DNA of 24,066 nt from Cytophagales bacterium (GTDB lineage: Bacteria; Bacteroidota; Bacteroidia; Cytophagales; MED-G16). The DNA is taken from NCBI GenBank assembly GCA_029940715.1, contig JAPYTU010000013.1:1-24066 (forward strand), in the 5' to 3' direction. Each line of letters opens with the position of its first letter. Position 1 is the first letter of the stretch. Below the pieces are notes generated by a model that had not been told where the DNA came from, ran no database searches, and saw nothing but the letters and a program-made list of their open reading frames with translations. Shown piece by piece: positions 8,349 through 16,017 of this stretch. Both the position numbers and the translations under genes were made by a program.

Positions 8349-8770
8349 TTTATATTACTAGAAAAGAACATTTTAATGCAGCTCATAAACTTTATAATTC
8401 TAATTTTTCATATGAAAAAAATTTAGAATTATATGGTACTTGTTCAAATGAAAATTGGCATGGTCATAATTATGATCTTATAGTGACAGTAAAAGGAAAT
8501 ATAAATTCGGAAACTGGCATGTTTATTAATTTAAAAACTTTATCAGATTTTATTAAATTAGAAATATTAGAAAAAGTTGATCATAAAAATTTAAATCTTG
8601 ATGTTCCATTTTTAGAAGGTAAAGTAACTACAACTGAAAATGTTGTTATTGAATTCTGGAAAATTCTTGATAAAAAATTAAGGTTACTTAATGATGTAAA
8701 TTGTCAGTTACATTGTATTAAACTTTATGAAACTCCAAGAAATTTTGTAGAATATTATGGAGAAAAATAA
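8345..8770 (+). CDS. queD: 6-carboxytetrahydropterin synthase / 6-pyruvoyl tetrahydropterin synthase family protein
   Basis: A 141-residue T-fold enzyme. The three zinc-binding histidines are visible: H14 in FNAAHKL, and H39 and H41 in NWHGHNYDL. C33 in YGTCSNENWHGH is the candidate catalytic cysteine, and KVDHKNLNLDVPF and TTENVVIEFW match conserved family positions. QueD makes 6-carboxy-5,6,7,8-tetrahydropterin from dihydroneopterin triphosphate, early in queuosine (7-deazaguanine) synthesis; PTPS is the close alternative. No queC, queE or queF is in the window, so the choice of QueD rests on what is usual in bacteria. Start: ATGA overlap with the preceding gene. Its end overlaps the lpxB start by 14 bases. 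Confidence 0.87.
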   Translation: MIYITRKEHFNAAHKLYNSNFSYEKNLELYGTCSNENWHGHNYDLIVTVKGNINSETGMFINLKTLSDFIKLEILEKVDHKNLNLDVPFLEGKVTTTENVVIEFWKILDKKLRLLNDVNCQLHCIKLYETPRNFVEYYGEK

Positions 8771-9860
8771 TTCAGATATTTTTATAATTTCTGGTGAGAA
8801 GTCTGGTGACATTCATGGTTCATATATTATAGAAAATTTACTTAAATCAAATTCTTCTCTTAAAATAGATTGTTGGGGAGGACCTCAAATGGAAAATGCT
8901 GGAGGAAATATTTTAGAAAATTATTCTAATTATAGTGTGATGGGATTTGTTGAGGTTTTTTATAAACTTCCTTTATTACTTAATAAACTTAAAAAATGTA
9001 AAAAAGATATTTTAAGACTTAATCCAAAGTTGATTTTATTAATTGATTTTCCTGGATTTAATTTAAAAATTGCAAAATTTGCTAAAAGGAATGGTTTTAA
9101 TGTACATTATTATATACCTCCTAAAGTTTGGGCTTGGAATCCTAGTCGCATCTCTATTTTGAAGAAATATGTTGATAAGATATATTCAATTTTACCTTTT
9201 GAAAAGAAATATTTTTTAAAGAATTCCCTTAATGTAGATTATGTTGGAAATCCAGTTATAAAAAAGCTAGATAGTTTTTCTATTAATAATTCTGAAAATT
9301 TTAATAATAAAATTATTTCTCTGTTGCCAGGAAGTAGAATTGGTGAATTAAAATATTCATTACCAGTTTTTAAAAATTTAGTTGAAAAATTGCCAAATTA
9401 TAAGTTTAATGTATGTGGTGTGAGTGATTTACCTAAATCTATTTATGATGGTATTAAAAAGTTTCATAATGTTAATGTTAAATATGAAAATACTTATGAT
9501 ACAATATGTAATTCTGCATTTTCTATTGTCATGTCTGGAACTGCTAGTCTTGAAGTTGCCCTTTTAGGAGTACCACAAGTAGTTGTATTTAAAATTTCTA
9601 AATTATCCTATTTGATAGGAAAATTATTAATCAAAGTAAATTTTATATCACTTGTTAATTTGATTTTATCAAGAAATTGTGTTAAAGAATTAATTCAAGA
9701 TCAATTTAATACAGTAATGATAGTAGATGAGTTGAAAAAAATTGAAAATAATGTTGAATACAGAAATAATATGATAAAGAGGTATAGTGAATTAAAAAAA
9801 ATAATTGGAATGAGTGATGCCTCATTAAAAGTGTCTGATAAACTTTTATTATCTATTTAG
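8757..9860 (+). CDS. lpxB: lipid-A-disaccharide synthase
   Basis: Inner-membrane-associated GT19 glycosyltransferase. It condenses UDP-2,3-diacylglucosamine with lipid X to form the beta-1,6 disaccharide core of lipid A. It has 367 residues, slightly shorter than the roughly 380 of E. coli. Motifs: FIISGEKSGDIHGSYI (about residues 9-24); GGPQMENAGG; SVMGFVEVFYKLP; LIDFPGFNLKIAKFAKRNG; YYIPPKVWAWNPSRI, a highly characteristic LpxB segment; LLPGSRIGELKYSLPVF; and SGTASLEVALLGVPQVVVFK near residue 260. It overlaps queD by 14 bases in a different frame, and its end overlaps the convergent clpP by 8 bases. It shows the organism makes lipid A and so has a Gram-negative outer membrane. Confidence 0.96.
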   Translation: MEKNNSDIFIISGEKSGDIHGSYIIENLLKSNSSLKIDCWGGPQMENAGGNILENYSNYSVMGFVEVFYKLPLLLNKLKKCKKDILRLNPKLILLIDFPGFNLKIAKFAKRNGFNVHYYIPPKVWAWNPSRISILKKYVDKIYSILPFEKKYFLKNSLNVDYVGNPVIKKLDSFSINNSENFNNKIISLLPGSRIGELKYSLPVFKNLVEKLPNYKFNVCGVSDLPKSIYDGIKKFHNVNVKYENTYDTICNSAFSIVMSGTASLEVALLGVPQVVVFKISKLSYLIGKLLIKVNFISLVNLILSRNCVKELIQDQFNTVMIVDELKKIENNVEYRNNMIKRYSELKKIIGMSDASLKVSDKLLLSI

Positions 9861-10524
9861 GTTTTCTAATTAAAATTTCATCAATTATTCCATATTTTTT
9901 TGCTTCATCAGCTCTCATCCATTTATCACGATCAGAATCTTTTTGTATCTCATTAAAAGATTTTCCAGTATGATTTGCTAGAATATTGTATAAGTCTTTT
10001 CTTAATTCTTGCATCTGTTTTAATGTTATTTCCATATCAGTAGATTGTCCCTGCATTCCTCCGCTTGGTTGATGAATCATAACTCTAGAATGTTTTAAAG
10101 CAGATCTTTTATTTTTTGTTCCACCAGCTAATAAAATAGCACCCATGGATGCTGCCATTCCAGTACATATTGTGGCAACATTGGGTGATACATATTGCAT
10201 TGTATCGTAAATACCTAAGCCTGCATAAACTGAACCTCCAGGAGAATTGATGTATAATAATATGTCTTTTTTTGAATCAACTGATTCAAGAAACAAAAGT
10301 TGTGCAGTTATAATATTTGCTATATTTTCTTCAATTCCCATTCCAAGAAAAATAATTCTATCCATAATAAGTCTAGAAAAAACATCAATTTCTCTAAAAT
10401 TTGTTGGTCTTTCTTCAATGACTGATCGAGTCATATTTTCTACTTTTTCAACATACTTATCAAATGTAAGACCATTTAAATTTTTGTCTTTTACTATATA
10501 TTTTCTTAATTCTTCTCTGTTCAT
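9853..10524 (-). CDS. clpP: ATP-dependent Clp protease proteolytic subunit
   Basis: Serine peptidase that forms the tetradecameric chamber of the Clp protease and degrades proteins fed by ClpX or ClpA/C-type unfoldases. It has 223 residues. The catalytic triad is visible: S126 in TGMAASMGA, H151 in RVMIHQPSGG and D200 in SDRDKWM. The IIFLGMGIEENIANIITAQL segment and YINSPGGSVYAGLGIYDTMQ, which lines the active site, are typical. It lies 10 bases downstream of trigger factor on the same strand, the classical tig-clpP arrangement. clpX, which often follows, is absent: clpP ends directly against the convergent lpxB with an 8-base overlap. A TAnnTTTG-type promoter is not evident in the short tig-clpP gap. 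Confidence 0.97.
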   Translation of the reverse strand: MNREELRKYIVKDKNLNGLTFDKYVEKVENMTRSVIEERPTNFREIDVFSRLIMDRIIFLGMGIEENIANIITAQLLFLESVDSKKDILLYINSPGGSVYAGLGIYDTMQYVSPNVATICTGMAASMGAILLAGGTKNKRSALKHSRVMIHQPSGGMQGQSTDMEITLKQMQELRKDLYNILANHTGKSFNEIQKDSDRDKWMRADEAKKYGIIDEILIRKPK

Positions 10525-10534
10525 ACTGATAAAA

Positions 10535-11869
10535 TTAATTTATTTTATTTGCAAGTAGCCTAAATTTATCAATTGTTATTGATTTTTCACTAATTGATAC
10601 TTTTTCTTTAATTAGATTAAAAATTTTATTTGATTTTAATTGATTAAAAATTTTAAGATAATTTTCTCCATTATTATGTTTTAAATAATTATCAACAAAT
10701 TTATTTATGTCTTTATTTACTTCTTGAATCCCTGATCCTTGTAATTGATTTTGTATTTGATGTTTAGCAAGGGATACAATCTCTTCATTTTCAATTTTGA
10801 TACTATTTTTGTCTATAATATCATCTACTATATAAGACCATTTAATTTGGTTACAATATTGTTCAAATTGTTCATTTAGTAATTTTTTACTTGTTTTTTC
10901 ATCGTTATTTTTGGTAATCCAATCTTTTACATAATTAGTAGGAACTTCAATATTATATTTTGATACTAAATTTTTTTCAATTTCTCTATTTAATAATAAT
11001 TCACTTTCTCGCAGATAATTTGCAGAAAGTGATTTTTTAATTTCATTATCAAATTTTTTTATTGTTTTAATTTTTCCAATTCCAAATATTTTATCAAATA
11101 ATTCAGAATTAATCATTGCGGGAGATTTTTCAATAATATTTTCAATTTTGATAGAAACTTTATTAGGAGAGTTTTTTATATCTATTTTTTCACCTAGTAT
11201 TTGAGATATTTTTTCATTATTATTTTTTGTTAATTTTAGTAAATCAATAGAAATAATATCATTAATAGATTTCCCGATAATTTTATTAGTTTCTTTATTA
11301 TCTAATTTTTCAATTTCTAATAATGTTTTTTTTGTTTTATTATCATATGATATTTCACCATATACTGAAGATTTATTAGTTACTTTTTTTAGGTTTTCAA
11401 TATTTGCGTATTGAGTTTGTAAATTCTTTACTGTTTCATCAACTATTTGTTTTTCAACTTTAATTTTGTGTAGGGTGTATTTAGATTTTTTTGTAAATGA
11501 TTCTGTTTTAAAATCACTTAGGTGTCCTATTTTAAAATCAAAATCAAAATTGTTGATATTATCAATATTAGTATCTTCAAGATTATTTCCTTGTGGTATA
11601 GGTTCACCTATTATTTTAATTTTTTCATCTTTTATATATGAATTGATTTTATTACTAACTATTTTGTTAAGTTCTTCTAATAAAACACCTTTACCATACA
11701 TTTTTTTTAATAATTGAATAGGAACCATTCCGGGTCTAAAACCTTTTAAGTTAGCTCTTTTTTTAAGTTCTTTTAGTTTTGACTCGTATTGGTTTATATA
11801 GTCTTTTTTTTCCAATATAAGTTGTATAGTTAATTCTGTTTTTGAAATTTTTTCTTTACTTATCTTCAA
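10535..11869 (-). CDS. tig: trigger factor (ribosome-associated chaperone)
   Basis: Ribosome-bound chaperone that shelters nascent chains. It has 444 residues, in the usual range. The N-terminal ribosome-binding domain carries GFRPGMVP (residues 43-50), the Bacteroidota version of the GFRxGxxP ribosome-docking loop, followed by LLKKMYGKGVLLEELNKIV. The middle region (about 150-250) is where the peptidyl-prolyl isomerase domain would lie, but I see little of the conserved FKBP core, and divergence there is common in Bacteroidota. The C-terminal helical arms (about 260-440) are rich in lysine, asparagine and glutamate. The start is the ATG 22 bases after the 3' end of tRNA-Leu. There is scarcely room for a separate promoter, so the gene is probably expressed from the tRNA promoter. 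clpP follows at 10 bases. Confidence 0.92.
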   Translation of the reverse strand: MKISKEKISKTELTIQLILEKKDYINQYESKLKELKKRANLKGFRPGMVPIQLLKKMYGKGVLLEELNKIVSNKINSYIKDEKIKIIGEPIPQGNNLEDTNIDNINNFDFDFKIGHLSDFKTESFTKKSKYTLHKIKVEKQIVDETVKNLQTQYANIENLKKVTNKSSVYGEISYDNKTKKTLLEIEKLDNKETNKIIGKSINDIISIDLLKLTKNNNEKISQILGEKIDIKNSPNKVSIKIENIIEKSPAMINSELFDKIFGIGKIKTIKKFDNEIKKSLSANYLRESELLLNREIEKNLVSKYNIEVPTNYVKDWITKNNDEKTSKKLLNEQFEQYCNQIKWSYIVDDIIDKNSIKIENEEIVSLAKHQIQNQLQGSGIQEVNKDINKFVDNYLKHNNGENYLKIFNQLKSNKIFNLIKEKVSISEKSITIDKFRLLANKIN

Positions 11870-11891
11870 TTTTTATTATTTATTTAATTTG

Positions 11892-11973
11892 TGCGGACGG
11901 AGGGACTCGAACCCACAAGCCTTACGGCGCTAGATCCTAAATCTAGTGCGTCTACCAATTTCGCCACGTCCGC
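11892..11973 (-). tRNA. tRNA-Leu (anticodon UAG)
   Basis: On the minus strand an 82-base cloverleaf can be folded. The 7-bp acceptor stem pairs GCGGACG with CGTCCGC, followed by discriminator A. The D arm is GGCGAAATTGGTAGACGC. The anticodon stem CTAGA/TCTAG encloses the loop TTTAGGA, giving anticodon UAG (reads CUA and other CUN codons). A long variable arm (CGCCGTAAGGC) marks a class II tRNA, and the T arm contains GGTTCGAGTCC. CCA is not encoded: the discriminator A is followed by CAA, so CCA must be added after transcription. The gene sits between a consensus promoter element upstream and tig 22 bases downstream. Confidence 0.97.
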
Positions 11974-11986
11974 ATAAAACAGTCTG

Positions 11987-11994
11987 CAAATGTA
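11987..11994 (-). promoter_or_regulatory. -7 promoter element (TACATTTG) of tRNA-Leu
   Basis: An exact TAnnTTTG match on the minus strand, 13 bases before the tRNA 5' end, giving a predicted leader of about 6 bases. No clear TTTG -33 element is seen. The element continues as TTTGCAGACT, identical to the sequence following the purB -7 element. It probably also drives tig and clpP. Confidence 0.6.
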
Positions 11995-12045
11995 GAAATA
12001 AATTATTTTAATGAGAAAATTTAAATTAAATTTCAATTTATAAAA

Positions 12046-14250
12046 ATGAACATAAATAAACAAAGAATTACTTTAGAAGAAAAAGACAATAAATTGATTG
12101 TTAATGCATATAGAAGACTTTTAAGGCATTCTAAATCTCTTGTTTCTCAATCTGATGTTAATAATATAAAAAAAGCATTTAGAATTTCTTTAGAAGCTCA
12201 TAAGGAAATGAGAAGAAAATCAGGAGAACCTTTTATTTTACATCCAATAAGTGTTGCTCAAATTTGTGTTCAAGAGATTGGATTAGGAGCTACATCAATA
12301 ATAGCTGCTTTATTACATGATGTAGTTGAAGATACTGATTTAACTTTAAAATTTATAGAAAAAAAATTTGGATTCAATGTCGCTAGAATTTGTGATGGAT
12401 TAACTAAAATATCTGGTGTTTTTACACCTGGATCATCGATGCAATCAGAAAATTTTAAGAAAATGTTATTAACCCTTGTGGATGATATGAGAGTTATTCT
12501 GATAAAATTGGCTGATAGATTGCATAACATGAGGACACTTGAAAGCATGTCAAGAAAAGGACAGTTAAAAATTTCATCTGAAACAATTTATGTTTATTCA
12601 CCTTTGGCTCATAGACTTGGACTTTATTCCATAAAATCAGAATTAGATGATTTATATTTAAAATATACTGATAAAAGAAGTTTTAACTATATATCAAATA
12701 AATTAAGAGATACTAAATATAGTAGAGATAAGTTTATAAAATCTTTTATACGACCAATAAATAAAAAATTAAAACATTTAGATTTAAAATTCAAAATTTT
12801 AGGAAGACCAAAATCTATATTTTCAATAAATAATAAGATAAAGAATCAGGATATAAGTTTTGAAGATATTTACGATCTTTTTGCAATTCGAATTATTTTA
12901 GATGTAAATTTTGAAGAAGAAAAAACTGTTTGTTGGCAGGCTTATTCAGTAGTAACGGATTTTTATCATCCTAATTCTGATAGATTGAAAGATTGGATTT
13001 CAACACCTAAAGCTAATGGATATGAGTCTTTACATACTACAGTTATGAGTGGTGTTGGAAAATGGGTAGAAGTTCAAATAAGATCTAAGAGAATGGATGA
13101 TATAGCAGAAAAGGGGTTTGCGGCTCATTGGAAATATAAAGAAAAATTAAAAGGAGATTCTAGATTTGATGATTGGATAAGTTCTATTAGAGATTTAGTA
13201 AGTCAGAAAAATTATTCTCCTCAGGAATTTTTAGATGATTTTAGAGGAAATTTATATAATGAAGAGATTTTTGTTTTTACTCCAAATGGTGATTTAAAAA
13301 CACTTCCTATAAACTCAACTGTTCTTGATTTTGCTTACTCTATCCATTCAGAAATTGGTTCAAAGTGTACTGGAGCTATAATTGATAAAGTATTAGTTCC
13401 ATTAACTAAAATTTTAAAGAGTGGTGATCAAGTTAATGTAATTACTTCTACTAAGCAGAAGCCTTCAGAGGATTGGATAAATAAAGCAGTTACATCTAAG
13501 GCAAAATCATCTATTAAATCAAGTTTAATAGGACAAAGAAAAAACTTATCTACTCAAGGAAAAGATCTTATAAAAAGAAAATTCAAAAAATTAAAATTAA
13601 AATTTGATGAAAATATTTCTCAAGTGGCCAATTATTTTCATTACAGAAGTGTTATAGAATTTTATTATGATATAGCAAAAGGAATATTTAATCTAAAAAA
13701 GATTAGAGAGTATTTAAATTCTATTGAAAAGCTTAAAATAAAAGAGGAAAAATTAATTGTAGAAAATAAATCTAAAAAAGTCATAAATAAAAAAACATCT
13801 AATAGTTTAATTTTATTTGATGGAAATAATCAGACTTTAGATTATTCAATGTCTTCATGTTGTAACCCTATTCCTGGTGATGATATTTTTGGCTTTGTAA
13901 CTATTAATGAAGGTATTAAAGTACATAGGACAAATTGTTCAAATTCACCTGAATTATTATCTAAATATGCCTATAGGGTTATAAAAGCAGAATGGTTTAC
14001 TAAAATAAATAATAATTTATTATCCTCTTTATTGATTAATGGTACAGATAGGATTGGGGTTCTTGATGATATCACCAAAATAATTTCTTCGCAACTAAAG
14101 GTAAATATGAAATCAATTTCAATAAATATGAAGCATGGAATTTTTGAAGGAAAAATAGAATTATTTGTGTCTGATACTTTGCAATTATTTAAATTGATGG
14201 AGAAATTACAAAAAATTAAAAATGTGATTGGTATTAAAAGAATTGATTAG
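12046..14250 (+). CDS. bifunctional (p)ppGpp synthetase/hydrolase, RelA/SpoT (Rel) family
   Basis: Long RSH protein that makes and degrades the alarmone (p)ppGpp. It has 734 residues, the normal full length. Domains in order: an HD hydrolase with the metal-binding ALLHDVVEDTD (H91, D92) and the downstream DRLHNMRTL helix; a synthetase domain (about 240-370) with FEDIYDLFAIRIILD, NGYESLHTTV and VEVQIRSKRMDDIAEKG ending in AAHWKYK; a TGS domain (about 405-465, IFVFTPNGDLKTLPINSTVLDFA); a conserved-cysteine module (SCCNPIPGDD near 603, later cysteine in HRTNCSN); and a C-terminal ACT domain (about 655-734). The key residues of both catalytic domains appear intact, so I read it as bifunctional. 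It is followed by the fur-like gene after 5 bases and by purA, probably as one operon. Confidence 0.96.
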   Translation: MNINKQRITLEEKDNKLIVNAYRRLLRHSKSLVSQSDVNNIKKAFRISLEAHKEMRRKSGEPFILHPISVAQICVQEIGLGATSIIAALLHDVVEDTDLTLKFIEKKFGFNVARICDGLTKISGVFTPGSSMQSENFKKMLLTLVDDMRVILIKLADRLHNMRTLESMSRKGQLKISSETIYVYSPLAHRLGLYSIKSELDDLYLKYTDKRSFNYISNKLRDTKYSRDKFIKSFIRPINKKLKHLDLKFKILGRPKSIFSINNKIKNQDISFEDIYDLFAIRIILDVNFEEEKTVCWQAYSVVTDFYHPNSDRLKDWISTPKANGYESLHTTVMSGVGKWVEVQIRSKRMDDIAEKGFAAHWKYKEKLKGDSRFDDWISSIRDLVSQKNYSPQEFLDDFRGNLYNEEIFVFTPNGDLKTLPINSTVLDFAYSIHSEIGSKCTGAIIDKVLVPLTKILKSGDQVNVITSTKQKPSEDWINKAVTSKAKSSIKSSLIGQRKNLSTQGKDLIKRKFKKLKLKFDENISQVANYFHYRSVIEFYYDIAKGIFNLKKIREYLNSIEKLKIKEEKLIVENKSKKVINKKTSNSLILFDGNNQTLDYSMSSCCNPIPGDDIFGFVTINEGIKVHRTNCSNSPELLSKYAYRVIKAEWFTKINNNLLSSLLINGTDRIGVLDDITKIISSQLKVNMKSISINMKHGIFEGKIELFVSDTLQLFKLMEKLQKIKNVIGIKRID

Positions 14251-14255
14251 TTTAT

Positions 14256-14696
14256 ATGGAATCAAAATCATCTGTAATAAAAGAAGTTAGAAAAATTTTA
14301 GATAAAAATCTTGAGTTAAGGGGATTGAGAAAAACACCCGAGAGATATGCGATTATTAATGAAATATATTCATATAATCATCATTTCGATGCGGATGAGT
14401 TGTATAATAGAATGATTAAGAAAAATTATAGAGTAAGTAAGGCAACTATATATAATACTTTGGATTTATTAGTAAATATTGATTTGGTAAGTAGACATAT
14501 TTTTAAAGATAATCTTGCTAAGTATGAAAAATCTTTTGGTTTTAAACAACATGATCATATTATTCTTGATAATGATGAAATATTAGAATTTTGTGATCCT
14601 AGAATTCAATTAATTAAAAATTCAGTTGAAGAAATGTTTGATGTTGAAATTAAAGATCATTCTTTATATTTTTTTGGAACTAAAAAAAAGAAATAA
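14256..14696 (+). CDS. Fur-family transcriptional regulator lacking the usual CxxC zinc sites
   Basis: A 146-residue protein of the ferric uptake regulator family. The DNA-binding half includes LRGLRKTPERYAIINEIYS (about residues 21-39), HHFDADELYNRM, and the recognition helix VSKATIYNTLDLLVNIDLV (about residues 60-78). The dimerisation half retains candidate metal ligands H42, H43, H99, H101, E111 and H135. At the position where most Fur proteins have a CxxC (HDHxxCxxCG), this one reads HDHIILDNDE, one residue shorter and without cysteines; there is no second CxxC, and the protein ends in GTKKKK. The only cysteine seen in this part is C113 (EFCDP). The structural zinc site is therefore absent or rebuilt. 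It lies between relA/spoT (5-base gap) and purA (its TAA directly followed by the purA ATG). The regulated genes and metal are unknown. Confidence 0.9.
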   Translation: MESKSSVIKEVRKILDKNLELRGLRKTPERYAIINEIYSYNHHFDADELYNRMIKKNYRVSKATIYNTLDLLVNIDLVSRHIFKDNLAKYEKSFGFKQHDHIILDNDEILEFCDPRIQLIKNSVEEMFDVEIKDHSLYFFGTKKKK

Positions 14697-15965
14697 ATGC
14701 AAGTTGATGTGTTGTTAGGTTTGCAATGGGGTGATGAGGGCAAAGGTAAGATTGTTGATTTTTTAGCTCCAAATTATAGTGTGATTGCAAGATTTCAGGG
14801 AGGTCCAAATGCAGGACATACATTGGAATTTAATGGAAATAAGCATGTTTTACACCAAATACCTTCTGGTATTTTTAGAGAAAACAAGGAAAACATTATA
14901 GGAAATGGAGTTGTTTTAGATCCAGTCAATTTTATGAAAGAAGTTGAAGATATATACAATAAATTTGGTATAGATTTAAAGGATTGTTTAATTATTTCTA
15001 ATAAAGCACAATTAATTTCACCAATTCATAAGCTCTTAGATAAGCTTCTTGAGGACAGTAAAGGGGATAAGAAAATAGGGTCTACTTTAAAAGGAATTGG
15101 TCCTACTTATCAAGACAAAATTGGTAGACAGGGCCTTCGGGTGGGGGATGTGTTATCAAAATTTTTTATAAATAAATATAAAGATCAAAAATCTACTCAT
15201 GATTATTTTTTAAAAGGAAATTATCCAAGTGATTTTATAGAAAAGGAAAATTTATTTTTTAAGGCTGTTGATTTTTTAAAAGAATTTAATATAACAGATA
15301 CTGAGTATGTAGTTAATAATCATATAAAAAAAAATAATAAAGTTTTAGCAGAAGGAGCTCAAGGAACATTATTAGATATAGATTTTGGAAGTTATCCTTT
15401 TGTAACATCATCAAATACAACTACTGCTGGTGCATGTGTAGGACTTGGTGTTTCTCCAAAAAAAATTGGCAATGTTTTTGGTATTTTTAAAGCTTATTGT
15501 ACCCGTGTAGGGGCAGGACCTTTTCCTACAGAATTATTTGATCAAGTAGGTAAAAATATTGGAATAAATGGGAATGAATTTGGTTCAACAACAGGAAGAT
15601 CAAGAAGATGTGGATGGCTTGATTTACCTGCATTAAAATATTCAGTTATGTTAAATGGGGTTACTGATCTTTATATGATGAAGTCAGACGTTTTATCAGA
15701 TTTTAAAACTGTTAATATTTGTATTGGTTATAAATATAAAGGAAAGGATATTGATTATTTTCCTACATTAATTGAGTCTGAAGATATTATACCAATTTAT
15801 AAATCATTTAATGGTTGGTCATCAAACATTAACAATTGTAGAAATTATAACAATTTAGATCAAGAATTTAAGGATTATATAAATTTTATTCAAGATAATT
15901 TAGGTGTACCTATTAAATTAATTTCTCTTGGTCCTGATAGAGAAGCTACTATTTTAGTAAATTAA
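14697..15965 (+). CDS. purA: adenylosuccinate synthetase
   Basis: GTP-dependent enzyme that joins IMP and aspartate to give adenylosuccinate, the first committed step to AMP. It has 422 residues, the usual length. Conserved features: the GTP-binding GLQWGDEGKGKIVDFL (residues 8-23) with catalytic D13; GGPNAGHTLEF with catalytic H41; KGIGPTYQDKIGRQGLRVGD; LAEGAQGTLLDIDFGSYPFV; TAGACVGLGVSP; and the IMP/GTP-binding GSTTGRSRRCGWLDL. It begins right after the stop of the Fur-family gene. Sharing a transcription unit with the (p)ppGpp enzyme is notable because PurA of E. coli is inhibited by ppGpp; whether this protein is too is not visible. Confidence 0.97.
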   Translation: MQVDVLLGLQWGDEGKGKIVDFLAPNYSVIARFQGGPNAGHTLEFNGNKHVLHQIPSGIFRENKENIIGNGVVLDPVNFMKEVEDIYNKFGIDLKDCLIISNKAQLISPIHKLLDKLLEDSKGDKKIGSTLKGIGPTYQDKIGRQGLRVGDVLSKFFINKYKDQKSTHDYFLKGNYPSDFIEKENLFFKAVDFLKEFNITDTEYVVNNHIKKNNKVLAEGAQGTLLDIDFGSYPFVTSSNTTTAGACVGLGVSPKKIGNVFGIFKAYCTRVGAGPFPTELFDQVGKNIGINGNEFGSTTGRSRRCGWLDLPALKYSVMLNGVTDLYMMKSDVLSDFKTVNICIGYKYKGKDIDYFPTLIESEDIIPIYKSFNGWSSNINNCRNYNNLDQEFKDYINFIQDNLGVPIKLISLGPDREATILVN

Positions 15966-15986
15966 ATTTTTCACTCTATTAAATAT

Positions 15987-16010
15987 ATTTTAATTTAGCG
16001 TAATTAAAAT
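15987..16010. repeat. perfect 9-bp inverted repeat just before the dihydroorotase-like gene
   Basis: ATTTTAATT (15987-15995), a 6-base loop TAGCGT, and AATTAAAAT (16002-16010). It lies between the purA stop and the start codon at 16018. It could be an AT-rich terminator for the relA/spoT-fur-purA unit, though only a short T-poor tail follows, or an operator or leader hairpin of the next gene. The all-A/T arms mean some such repeats occur by chance here. Confidence 0.4.
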
Positions 16011-16017
16011 CTTATTA

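Noticed and set aside
10247..11717. Plus-strand open frames at 10247-10558 and 11466-11717.
   Set aside because: They are shadows of clpP and tig, whose catalytic and ribosome-binding motifs fix the minus strand as coding.
12270..12548. A minus-strand open frame opposite the HD domain of relA/spoT.
   Set aside because: It is antisense to the conserved HDVVED hydrolase motif and has no features of its own.
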